Source: Adiantum capillus-veneris (Eukaryota > Streptophyta > Polypodiopsida > Polypodiales > Pteridaceae). From it: a stretch of 64,000 bases of DNA. The translations under genes and the position numbers were made by a program. Shown one piece after another: positions 50,510-61,711 of this stretch (position 1 is its first letter; each line of letters opens with the position of its first letter). Below the pieces are notes generated by a model. It was given only the letters and a program-made list of their open reading frames with translations, did no database searches and was not told the origin of the DNA. Location of the stretch: the NCBI GenBank assembly GCA_014529385.2, contig CM043945.1, forward strand, positions 2,203,312 to 2,267,311, in the 5' to 3' direction.

Positions 50510-50800
50510 CCTTCAAGTGGGAGGTTGTTGGGATGTAGGCCAGGTGGCCATGGGAAACCACCCTTACATTTTTTATTTTCCTAATCAATATAGGGAGAGA
50601 AAGTGAGAGGGTTGAACACTCTCTCACTTTCCTCTCCACTAACCAACTGTGTTGTGCTTCATCCCCTTCCCCCTTCTCCTTTCATCTCTTGCACACTCTG
50701 CAACAGGGCTTATCACCCCATGCCCCCTACTACCCTACTTTTTGAGAGGGTATAGCTGTTGCCACCACCCTCTTCCCATTCATCCATGCTTAATCAATCC
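50510..50800 (+). mobile_element. Polypurine tract and 3' LTR of the forward copia (end approximate)
   Basis: CAAGTGGGAGG precedes TGTTGGGATGTAGG at 50526, the LTR start. The segment 50715-50785 resembles 27875-27945 (both with GAG(A)GGGTATAG and CCACCACCCTCTTCC), so a related LTR fragment occurs near the other copia gag. Confidence 0.65.
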
Positions 50801-52479
50801 TTAAGCTAAATCACCCTTTTGGGGTACATCACGAAGAAGTTGATATACAATGTTTTTTTCCTAAGAATGAAAAATTAGATATTGATACTTCTTTCATATG
50901 AGAAAAGCTTTTAGTTGTAGACGGTTCCAAACCTCACAATCAAGCTATCATAAGTATCAAAAGAGCTTTTTCTAGAGAGATTTTTACATTCAACTAGTAT
51001 ATGAAATTTTTGAACTAAATATGTTCTTTTTAGTTTATCTTTTGTGACTGGTCGAGAGGACTGATCACAAAATTAAAAGGATTACTGACAATGGTCACAT
51101 TGTTATGCATGCTAGCAAAAACATCAGAACTCTCTTAGATTGTGAGAACACACTATCTGCATTAGATTTCCGTACTTTGCCTACTTTGGTACCAATTTAG
51201 ATTAATTTTTAACATCGTGATTTGTTGCAAAAGCCACTAGAAGCAAATCAAAATCCTTGGATACAAAAAGAGACAGGATTATTGAAGTGAAACCACAAGT
51301 TTGCTCGCTATTGATCCTATATAATTTAATCTCAATTGTTTCATAGTTAAATATCTAGCAGAGTTTATAAAATAGTTGATGGTCCATTTTGCATGTTGTT
51401 TCATAAGTCTACTAAGGCTTTTGAGATTTCAAAGCAAGTGAAATTCAGAGTTTCAAAAGTATTGTGATAGCTACATATCTTCTTGATGCTATGGTAAATG
51501 ATACGTTGCACTTTGATAAATCATTCTCTATATCTACTCTAAAAGCATGATTGTCACAAGAGATATTCTTGCATCTACGATGCGCTCTAGCACATTCAAG
51601 ATTAATCTAGTAGGTAGCATGATAGCTTTTGTTAAGCAATGGAATTTAGTGTGCTAGATAGAGCATTTTTACTTTGTTGTACATTGATAAGTGAGATAGA
51701 GAGTTTATAATGTTAGTTTTTGCTTCTGCTTTAAACCTCCTAGAAATATTTGTTCATAAATTGCAACCTACATAATGACTCTGATTCAACTTTAAAACTC
51801 CTTACAATAGCAGCCTACATAACGACTCTCTCTCCTTCATTGTAAATATAATATTTTTACTTCACTAGGGTACCTTTTCCACTTAGAGTTCTAGTTCACA
51901 GCTCCCACTCAGCAACAAAGTCACACTTACCATGATAAACATCTGAAAAATTTTTAATTGAAATGATGGTTGCAACACTTTGTGAATCTTAACATTAATG
52001 ATTTCTTTCTAATATGCACTTAATTAATGATAACACCTTCATTTTGCTTCAACCTATTGTATGTTCATTGAGCTCCTTGATAGATTTTCCATGGACTTGC
52101 TTTCTCAACTAAATAGGTAATGCATCAATGAGTACTATAGAATCCTTCCTTGAAATGATTGTAATGATTTATAATTGTTACAACAAGGTTGGTGCACTCT
52201 TACAAACATGAGATAACTCACTTTCACTAAATATACAAATTGCAAAAAAGTTTAAATAATCCATCTATACAACATTCTACACTACTAACTGTATGACTTC
52301 AAAAATAAGAAAACTAGGTTACTTATTTTTTGAACAACATGGATATCTCTTTGTTTATCCTTTGAAGAATGATTGATAGTTAAGAGACATTATAAAACAT
52401 GGATTTCATATCAAATTGAATCACTAGAGAATATATTATCATTGTATCTAAATGAAAGTTGTGATACAATTACGAAAGA

Positions 52480-52517
<38 letters not shown>

Positions 52518-55240
52518 GAGAGAGAGAGAGAGAGACATGAAACTAAAAATTTGAAAAACGTCCAACAATACATTGAAAAATCTAAAAAAATAAATAGTCT
52601 AAGAAACTACTAACAAATAATTCTCCCTTTTGTAAGTATAATCAAAGACACTCCCATAAATACTTTTGGATATTGTGAAAGACTCATTTTTAGATATTAA
52701 TTACTACTAACCAAAAAGAGAAAAGCTAATGACACTATGCCATTGATTTGTAATCTGTGTAGAAAAATAAAACAAAAATAGGCGATCACATATAAGATGT
52801 TAGAAGAATTAGGTCTAAATTATAATTACTCGTGGGTTATCTAAATAAAACAAAAGAATAAATCATGTCATCACAGATAACATTTGCAAAAAGACGAGGG
52901 TTAACATACAATGGTCAATACAGTTTTGTGAGGGAGTATTTATAAGTATGGATAAAATATACAATATTTCCTTACTCCATTGGTAATGAAAACTCCATTC
53001 TAGTAGGTCTCAAAAAAAACTTTACAATACAATCATTATTATTTGAGCATACTCGTTCAACCATTGTTGACAATCGAAGCAACAAAAGAACTTTAGAAAA
53101 CTTCTATAAGCAATGTGGATGTAAGTTTGTTCCATTGCGATCTCCACAAACAAAATATGGTATACTCGATAGGATCCCAAATTTTTTAACATATTGTGAA
53201 CAATGTTTGCTATTTTTACCTTAGCACATTGATGAGAATTTTCATGGTTATATATGGAAAATTGTGTACACACGTTTTGTTGAATCGAGTTTAGACAATG
53301 TAATTTTTTTTAATTATAATCATGAAAACACTATTCACAAACATTACAATTGTCAATATCTCCACAAAATTATATGTACGATTGTATCATGTCTAATCTC
53401 CTAGTCAAAACATTATTTCTAAAAGTATGATTATAAACACAAAACTTCTAATGATACTAAACAATGAATACTATCAAAGTTTACAAATGCTTAACCATAA
53501 GAGTGTCTCTTGTTTGATAATATCATGCTCAAGAAACGTATTCATCCAAATAAACCTTCACATTTCTTCCTCACAGAAGATCCTAAACAATTGAAACAAC
53601 CAAAGCTTTGCTAATGACATACACTGAGAAAGATGCATTTAATATCAATAGAACTACTTCACATTTTGTATTGCATTTGTCTTTAATAACCACATACTTA
53701 ACTTCTATGAATGTTGAAAAGCTTCATTAATTTTGATCACTACATACTCATTTACAATTATTAATCATGGACAAAATACCTCTTATTGAACAAAACGCTC
53801 TCCAATAAATTGTTGTGAGACTTTGTACCATCAACAAATTACATAATAAACCATTCAACAATTTCCATGTCATACTTTATGGTGATCTACGTCTAGCAAG
53901 CTATCTGTAATATTTGGATATTCTTATACAATATATATTTTTTAATGTTACTAACTCCTTCATTATGACACTCACAACTCAACAAACTTTGAAGTAATCA
54001 AAACGATGTGTCAATATAATGAACACTTTATCAATATCTTAACTAAAAGTCCATGAAAGTACCATACATACAATAACATAAACAATCATTACCAACAACA
54101 TGCACTGACAAGTATGCAACTAGATGTTATTTAATTTACAATTACACAAAAACGACTGTCATGTTTGATAATGCAACCGAAAGTGCTAGAGATCTTTAAA
54201 ACTCTTGATGAGAAATCATGAAATTACAACAAAAATGTAAAGAGTTTTGAAAACCCAAGTCAGCTCAGACATTTTCAGAAAATGTTACAGCTTAAACCAA
54301 TTTCTTAAAACTCTACGCAATGAATCTAAACATACAAAGAACTCATGAATGACGCATGGAATCTACAAAGTGTGCACACATATAATAAGATTCATGAATC
54401 TAAACATATAAGAAGAACTAATGAATGACCGTGGAATCTTAAATGAGACCATTCTTTGAATAAAACTTTAGAATAAAAAAGTAGGCAAACATGCTAGATA
54501 TGAAAATCAACATCTTCTCTCAAATACTATATCAATAGGTTGTACACCAATTCAAGGAATCATAAAACAATTTCAACTTGAAAAAACTCTAGTAAATACG
54601 ATGTCAAGAACTCAATTTGTTAAACCCACATTGACTCAAACGATTTACACATCCCAAGGATCAAAACTACACACACTAGCTTTCAATCTTTCAAACATAA
54701 AAACTCACATCTTGTTATGCACCGTGTAGTTACAAATCGAAAACCTTAGAAATCCGTCTCTTTTTGAAACAATAAAACATGAACAACTAAAACAAACGAT
54801 GTAGTATTAAAAGGAACATGCAAATGACAAAATGCAATCATGAATTTGGGCAATCTCATCACTTATAACATCATCATTCAATTATTCGACACAATATTCG
54901 TCAATGCACACTACTTAGATACTGTCTATGACTCGAATCCTATGTCATCGAGTATCTTATGCATTCAAGAAACACATTCACAACAACCTGGAAACCAATT
55001 TGAAATCTCTTTTTCTATTTCATCAAAAGGACCTTAAAGAGTTATATTTTATACAAAACAAAAATATTCCCTTGAATAACACAAAAGGAGTATTGTTTCA
55101 TCATATAGAAATTATTCACATTCCCAAGCAAATAGTAAAAAAAGGTTCTCTCTCCTTTAGACACCTTTTATCATGACCATTACCACTAAATGGTATGATG
55201 CACTAGACTAAGCTCTAGATGACTCAGAGGGAGGTTTTTG
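50801..55240. other. AT-rich, gene-less block of about 4.4 kb
   Basis: No frame above 100 codons and no recognised domain on either strand. It contains (TA)n at 52483-52512 followed by a short (AG)n at 52515-52536. The composition is more AT-rich than the rest of the window. It may be very old repeats or intergenic DNA. Confidence 0.5.
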
Positions 55241-55254
55241 TGAAGAGCAGATGA

Positions 55255-55780
55255 ATGGCTGAAGGATTTATTTACAATCGAGTTATTCAGAGATACAAAC
55301 ACATGAAGGGAGACCAGACCCTCTGCACGCAATCATTCAAATTGCCTGCAGCTTGGAGCACCACATTCATCCCCCCTGGCCTTCCAGAGCAATGCAAGGG
55401 ACTTTTCCTTCCCTTCATTTGCATCAAGGGTACAGAGGCATTCAAGGGGCCCTTGGAATATGAACCCCAACTTAGGCATGTAGGTTCACGAACACCACAC
55501 TTTGTTGTTGAGCGACCTGTGCGCCTAGGACCAAGGTTCAGCCTCCCACGGCTGCTTGAACAGCTCCCTACCCTCAATAATTTGGTCTTGCACAAATACG
55601 TAGAACTGGTATGCCACATCAAGCCTTGAGGTGTCGTCGGCCTTTGGGAAATTTTCCCCATCCAAGTCATGAGCAGTCCAAACAAACATCACTTTCAGAC
55701 ACTCGATATTAGCTGGTTTTTGGAGAAATCCGCCCATCCATTTCATCTGTGTGCATAAAACGCCATAATGTGCATGCACC
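55255..55780 (-). other. Possible exon fragment of unknown origin
   Basis: The reverse strand has a CACACAG acceptor-like site followed by an open stretch (55764-55525) reading KWMGGFLQKPANIECLKVMF and EGRELFKQPWEAEPWS. The plus strand is also open over 55255-55629. I cannot tell which, if either, is coding. It lies just 3' of the PIP5K exons. Confidence 0.25.
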
Positions 55781-56094
55781 CAGGATCTGTATGGAATTTT
55801 CCATAAAGAAAAATCCCCTTTCTGCCAAGGATCAGCAAGGGAGCTGTAATTTCAGCAGATTATCTTTTGCACAAGGCATTGAAGGCCACTAGTTACTGGC
55901 CTGCATGGCTTATAGAAGGATCTCCACATCAAAAGGAAGGGGCATTGTGCACACTCTGATGAATGTCTTCATTCTTTGTTGGGTGACTTTGACGCTCCAT
56001 TCTAGCCCAAGTCGTGTTTGTTTTGATTAAGACACAGGTCTAACCTGACTTCCTCCATCTTAGCCCAAAAGTGTTGCTTGCAAAAGATAAGAGC

Positions 56095-56845
56095 TCATAA
56101 ATCTTCTCCAGTTATTTCGACAAACACTCGATGCATTAATTGCTGAAATCGCTTCGAATACAAAGCAGGATCCACTGCTGAAATAGTGAGAGGGTCAAAG
56201 TACAGTGATTTGTAGGCATGTTCCAATCTTTTTCCCAGATCATACTCCTGTAAGATATCAATGATTCCAAAGTAAAGCATAACTTCTTGGGCATCACAAT
56301 CAGCCTGCAGAGATTCCTGGAAAGTCTTACAAAACATTTTGGCACTGTGCTGTTGTATGCCATGCTTGCTGAAAAACAAACATATACTATTACTATGCAA
56401 AGGCACATAATGTATAGAGTAAAGCTCAAAAGCGATCAAGATTATAAAGCTGAAAAATTGCTGGATATTACTTACATTGCTTGTTCCAGGTCCAAATGAG
56501 CAATGTGAGTCTCTTGCTCTAAACCTGATGTTTCGAAGCTAAACCTCCTCGAAGGATTGCTGTCTTCGAGAAAGCCCTTTATGTCAGGCTTCACGTTGTC
56601 TCCTGCTCACAAGTTCACCACATCAGTCTACACATGCATCCTGGAAACAAATCCAGCCGATAAGCTGCCATCTTTCAGATCCACAAAAAGTCATCAATCC
56701 CTTTGCTTAAATTAAGATCGAATGTCAAGTAACAAGTGTTAACTATCTACTGCGAATTTCTCAGTAGGTAGCTCCAAATGACGACCATATTCTGTCAGAA
56801 GTATATTTTCAGCCGATTCCTTCTTTCGCACCCCTGTAGGCATTT
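56095..56845 (-). pseudogene. 3'-terminal exons of a plant-type phosphatidylinositol-4-phosphate 5-kinase
   Basis: Three reverse-strand exons with GT-AG borders and matching phases: 56845-56744, 56602-56476 and 56368-56095 (stop at 56095-56097). The last exon has the conserved PIP5K C-terminal block [39 protein letters not shown] and [13 protein letters not shown]. The middle exon is a variable Ser/Glu-rich linker. No stop or frameshift is seen in the 166 codons. The upstream kinase core (with the ATP-binding and DLKGS-type motifs) could not be found in 56.9-58 kb. This is therefore either a 3' gene fragment or a gene whose other exons lie beyond later insertions. PIP5K makes PI(4,5)P2 at the plasma membrane. 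Confidence 0.72.
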
Positions 56846-56899
56846 CTGCAATGGGGATAATAAAAAACTTCCCCACAAGATATTTGATGCTGTGAATAA

Positions 56900-57960
56900 T
56901 ACCATTACACTTTCATGTTCGCTACTGATCACACACGCATTCTGATTCTAGACGCTTCAAGGTAAATTCTAATAAAAAATGGACTTCTCCACGGCCAGTT
57001 TCTCAACTTTGGAGTAAATATATCCTCCAAGGCAGTAAACTCGAAAGTGCACAATCAATGACATGGTACAGCCATAGTGCTCTGTCTTGCTCTGCGGGTG
57101 TTCTGCAGATTTCTAAGCTTACGCATCTTTGTTGTTGAAGAATGTTAGGCCCCGGAGGTTGGCAAGAAAGAATTGCGGAATTTAGATTACCTCACTTCTG
57201 ACTGCTGCTCGTCTTAAACTAATGCCGAATCTTTAAGAATGCATAGAGGACTCAGTGACTTGGAGAAATGGCTAAAGTAGGGCAATCTTGTGTAGGAGAG
57301 GCTCATCACCTACAAACCTCTATATTCAACGCCTTCATTTGCAAGAAGAGTTGCTTGCACCTCCTTTCAACTGTCCCCCTAAGCTCTCTCTGTGCCTGTA
57401 GCCTAAACTCTTAGGTTCATCTTCCCCCAATGTTCCTGCCTCCTCTTGCTACCGATAAACTTTTTTGTTCAATTGCTTGTTGGTGTGCTCTATTTCAAGG
57501 ATACCCTCGACTGTGCTTAGAAGCGACTAAGAACTTTGCTTTAGCAAACTTTTTATTCAATTGCTTGTTGGATTGCTATATTTCAAGGATACCCTTGACT
57601 GTGCTCAGAAGCGATGACTCACCCTGAAGGCCACCCTCTGTAAGACAAACCCTCATTGTAGGCTAGGAAGGTGCAAAGACTGAGAAGATCCCAGGAAATT
57701 TTGGAAAAGGACCATCATCTACAAATCATATATCAAATACACACCACATATCCTACACTCATTCCATCTTCTGGACATGGTGCCGCGTGTGGTAGATGTT
57801 ATGAGATTTGACCTAAGATACAGTAGTGAGCCGATACTCCAGCTTTGTGACTGTTCATGTATAGCGACTGGGCTTTCACAAGTCATGGGGTGGCTTTCTC
57901 CTCTTGCATCTTGGCATGTAGCTCCGTTTTATATCGCTTGGTAGGGGGGCAAAGCTCAAG
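56900..57960. other. Gene-less stretch with one tandem repeat
   Basis: No PIP5K kinase-core exon was recognised. Contains the 89-base tandem duplication below. Confidence 0.4.
57457..57620. repeat. Tandem duplication, period about 89 bases
   Basis: Units start at 57457 and 57546 and share TTCAATTGCTTGTTGG, ATTTCAAGGATACCC and GACTGTGCT.AGAAGCGA. Confidence 0.88.
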
Positions 57961-57989
57961 TCATAGAGCTTTCTCTAATCCTGGAAATA

Positions 57990-58572
57990 AAACATGAAAG
58001 AACGCATGAATGAAAAGGATGCATTGATCGAAGCACTTAAGGGAGAGCTCGTAGGTTGTAAAAATACCCCACAAAGGAGAGAGAAAATCAACCCTCAATG
58101 ATAAAGGAGCTCGAAAGCATTAAGGAGCAGGCTACGCAAAGAGGAAGAGTAGAAGACACGAACAACCTCTTGATGGCAGAGCACCTATTCAAAACACAAG
58201 AGAAGGTTGATAAAGCTGAAAAGTGGCATCTACTATCATGAACGTGACAATTGAGGAGGAGCAAAAGATGAAGACTAGAGCCCTTCATGTGCGTGTTACA
58301 AGTCTCAAAGACATTGGAAAAGTAGAAGAAGAAGTGATAGAACTCTTGAAGCGCATGGGCATTTCTGAACCCACTCACACAAGTGCTTGGAGAGTGGGAA
58401 AGAAGGGAAGTGATGAGAAAGGAAGCTCTAAGGAAAGAGAACTCATAATACCTTTCCCTATGTTGGAAGCTAGGAAGGAATTCTTGAAGAAGAGACCAAC
58501 ACTCAAGAAAACTGAGATATTTTTGGGTGATGACCTCACTCCAACACAAGTAGCACACATGCAAGAGCTGAT
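57990..58572 (+). pseudogene. LINE ORF1 fragment interrupted by an LTR
   Basis: Forward strand. A Glu/Lys-rich coiled coil (MKERMNEKDALIEALKGEL near 57990; then IKELESIKEQATQRG in another frame) leads to an L1-ORF1-like RRM. The RRM reads RALHVRVTSLKDIG, VEEEVIELLKRMGI, TSAWRVGKKG and FLGDDLTPTQVAHMQEL. It stops at 58572, where the LTR of the gag-only element begins. Two frameshifts are visible before 58250. Only the ORF1 end is missing, lost at the insertion or rearrangement. Confidence 0.7.
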
Positions 58573-59202
58573 TGTAACAAACTTGGGCACCCCAAGTCTA
58601 GAATCTGTCGCGACACGAGAGAGATTCACTGAAAATACTTCACAACTTTAAAATCACAGTTCAATTTAGTCGACACGGCCCGGCGTAGTTCCGTGCCCAG
58701 AGAGATTGGCCCCAGAGACTGGCGCCCCTTTCGGTATTTCTTTTATATTAATCTTTGAGCAAAGTACAACTCCCGCAAGGTCCTCTGCTCTCAAACTCTG
58801 CGTCCAAATGCTTTGAAGAGTGAGGCCCTTAGGGCTCTTTTAATCTTATAAGGGATGCCAAAAAGCAGAGCCCCAAAAGTAGTTAAACTCAAAAGCAAGC
58901 TGTCCCAAAAGCTTTTAAACTTAAAAACAAAGTTCCAAAAAGCTACTAGCTCCAAAAACTGTCCAAAAAGCAGTCAGCGCAATTCACGGAATTTCCATAC
59001 AGTTGTCAGCACAAATTTCAGGCATGTTTGTACAGCTTGCCACGTCAGCATGTCAACGGAAAATCCAAGTTTCCGTACAATTGCCACGTCAGCCTATCAT
59101 CGCATAAAGCGGACGTCCATATAGTTTGTCTGTACTGCCACGTCAACAGTCCACGTATGTGTGTTTGTGTCTGAGGACCTCCCACGTCACCAGTTTGTGA
59201 CA
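58573..59202 (-). mobile_element. 3' LTR (630 bases) of the gag-only LTR element
   Basis: Plus-strand ends are TGTAACAAAC (58573) and GTTTGTGACA (59202), near-perfect terminal inverted repeats. A reverse-strand polypurine tract (AAGAAGGGGG, 59205-59214) adjoins the right end, which makes this the 3' LTR of an element running leftward. A partial second copy is at 61518-61711. Confidence 0.88.
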
Positions 59203-59515
59203 TACCCCCTTCTTGAAAGAATTGTAATCGCCCTCGATTACGCCTGCAAAACAGATAGAGGCCATAAACTGTCTTAGTAGACACTGACTGTTAGTACCGA
59301 CACACTAGACATGACACATCTAGCACTTGTACAAAGACGACAATCACATCACTGCACATGACATCACAGAAACATTCATTCCAAATCTCAGACAATGACT
59401 GCCAGCAACGTATTCAATAACCACATCTAGATCCATTCTGGACCTCATTGATGTCGGGTTAACTAATCCCATATTGCAATCATGTCTATAGAGATTTTTT
59501 TATTTTTATTTTTTC

Positions 59516-59612
59516 ACTCAAGCACTGTCGTGTGCAAGTAGTCATTTGCCTCAAGCATTATCGTGTGCGAGAATCGTTCGCCTCAAGCACTGTCGTGTGC
59601 GAGAATCTTTTC
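59516..59612. repeat. Three-unit minisatellite, about 32-34 bases
   Basis: CTCAAGCACTGTCGTGTGC, with the variant CTCAAGCATTATCGTGTGC in the middle, is repeated three times in the non-coding part of the gag-only LTR element. Confidence 0.9.
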
Positions 59613-59862
59613 CGCGAATCCCAATCCATCACTAAGTTCATACTGAACAAAGTGGTCCAATCATTCATTCCATTGAATCAATCATGATTCATGATTCGTT
59701 ATCAAGTTCATTCAAGAGCTATCACTGCTCCATCTCATTCTCAATTCTACCCTTTTTCTAGAATTCACAGATTCTTTCATAAAACATTAGTTTTATTCAA
59801 AATTTAAAATCATCTTCCAGGAACCCTTGTTTCATAAATTCATAAAGCAAAATAATGCTAAT

Positions 59863-61320
59863 TCAAAAATTTGTTCTTGAACGAGTACCGCCTCGTCCTG
59901 CTATTCTTTCAATCTGCCAATCATCCTGATTCCTGTGCCCTTTTGGGGCACCGTGTAGCGATATGTCCTTGTTCTCCACGTTCAAATCACTTTTCTGCTT
60001 TGAAATATTCATCTCTTTGGTCTTTTGTGAGAGAAGGTCGTCTATCTCTTCGTTGATTGTTTCTGCTATGACTTGTTGAAGGTTCATCTGATGGGTAAGT
60101 CAATTTATCCGAATGTATAGCAAATCCCTGCTTCGCGTGTCTCATCAGTTGTTGTATAGACTCGGACTTCCCTTCGAGATAGTAGTCTCGAATTTCTTTG
60201 GGAAGTCCACAACAAAATCGTTCAATCTGCTCCTTAAAACTGATCTTCTTAAAGGATGGAACAGGTAGAAAAATTTCCCTGAATCTTTCACAGTAAGAAT
60301 CCAAAGATTCTGTCTTGACCATCCGAACATGGTTCCAGTCAGTAATCACGTCTCATTCATATTCTTGTGTGAGCCATGAAGAAATAAAGAGTTTCTTAAA
60401 TTTCAACCACTTTGTCGGCGCTTGTTTCCTTAACAACATTGGACCACCATGTCCGTGCATTGCCTTTCAGAAAGGATGCCGCCCGTCTAACCTTGGAGTG
60501 CTCTGTATAGCGGCCTCCATAAAATGCTATGTCAAACTGTTGGACAAAGGCTAAAGCCTTGAGAACATCTCGACACCCTGAAAAGTGCTCAAACTTAACT
60601 GTCTGTCCTCCCTCTTTGAATTCTTTGGGTTTTTTGCCCTTGTCGTCGAGGAAATCATATTGATTGGCTTCGGAAAAATGCTTTCTTTTTGCATAAAACA
60701 TGTGATCTTTCCGTCGTTTCTTGCCCTTCCTGTCCTCATCACTCGAGTCTGAAGAAGATGAGGTGTCCGAGCTGTCAGAAGATGAGGACGAACTGGGCAA
60801 TCCTTTGAAGCATACACGCTTCTTCTGCTTTCTGGCGTTTTCAAAAGTGTATTTTTGACCCAAGTAATCGAGAAATTAGTTCCCTTGTTACGTTGCTTCA
60901 GTTGCTTTTCCTCCGACGGTTTTTTCGTGTCCAAAAGCTGATTGATTTTGGCCTGGACCGCATCATGGAGTTCTTCTTCAGTAAACATTCTCGGAGTAGA
61001 AGGCTTCTTGATCGCCGGTTTGATGGGTGGTTGTGTGGCTTTCTGCCACACATTGGGTGTGCACTTCTGCGATGGATTGCTGAGATAAAAATTTTGCAAA
61101 TTTAGGATCCTTCGCAATTTTAATCATCTGCTTTGTTGCCTTGTCAACCTGCTATCGACGTTCCATCTCTTCAAGATTGTACTGAGTAGGCCGAGGTGGG
61201 CCGTACTCTTCTTCTGTTTGATCAAGAGAATCTTCTTCGTGATCTCCTCTTGCATTAGCACATGCAGAAGAAGTCGACTGATTCTTGTTGGAATCCGTAA
61301 GTAATGTGGGATTCTTTATG
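59863..61320 (-). pseudogene. Gypsy-type gag of a gag-only LTR element
   Basis: Reverse strand. The N-terminal part (about 61300-60550) is Lys/Pro-rich, with an acidic Ser run near 60770. The capsid core has KEFKEGGQTVKFEHFSGCRD, VLKALAFVQQFD, RRAASFLKGNARTWW, ESLDSYCERFREIFLPVPSF and CCGLPKEIRDYY. The zinc knuckle near 59940 reads GEQGHIATRCPKR, with the first Cys not visible. Frames break near 60360, 60550 and 60860. Between gag and the 3' LTR (59215-59860) there is only non-coding DNA: no protease, RT or integrase. Confidence 0.8.
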
Positions 61321-61504
61321 GCTTTATGCCCTGTAAGACAGAGCGATGAAGATGGGAGCGCGCCCGATGCGTGATGTATGAAGGGTGGGAGTGGCTATTA
61401 AGTTCGGGGTCAGGACCCGAAGATACCTCAAATAACAATTTCCAAGAGTGCCTTGTCTGCAATTTGATAGGACCAGTATGCTTTGAGAAAAGCACACGCC
61501 TGGT

Positions 61505-61516
61505 GCTCTGATACCA
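61505..61516 (-). promoter_or_regulatory. Primer-binding site of the gag-only LTR element
   Basis: The reverse strand reads TGGTATCAGAGC, the canonical initiator-Met tRNA complement, one base from the 5' LTR end at 61518. Confidence 0.9.
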
Positions 61517-61517
61517 C

Positions 61518-61711
61518 TGTAACAAACTTGGGCACCCCAAGTCTAGTATCTGTCGCGACACGAGAGAGATTCACTTAAAATACTTCACAACTTTAAAATC
61601 ACAATTCACTTAGTCGACATGGCCCAGCGTAGTTCCGTGCCTAGAGAGATTGGCCCCAAAGATTGGCGCCCCTTTCGTATTTCTTTTATATTAATCTTTG
61701 AGCAAAGTATA
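61518..61711 (-). mobile_element. Truncated 5' LTR of the gag-only element
   Basis: Matches 58573-58770 with about ten substitutions and two single-base indels, then ends abruptly inside the LTR (after ATCTTTGAGCAAAG) where LINE sequence begins. About 430 bases of the LTR are missing. Confidence 0.85.

Noticed and set aside
55255-55629. 124-codon plus-strand gene
   Set aside because: The opposite strand is equally open and has an acceptor-like site; neither reading shows a domain.
59516-59612. CRISPR-like array
   Set aside because: Three adjacent variable units without unique spacers, inside a eukaryotic LTR element; a minisatellite explains it.
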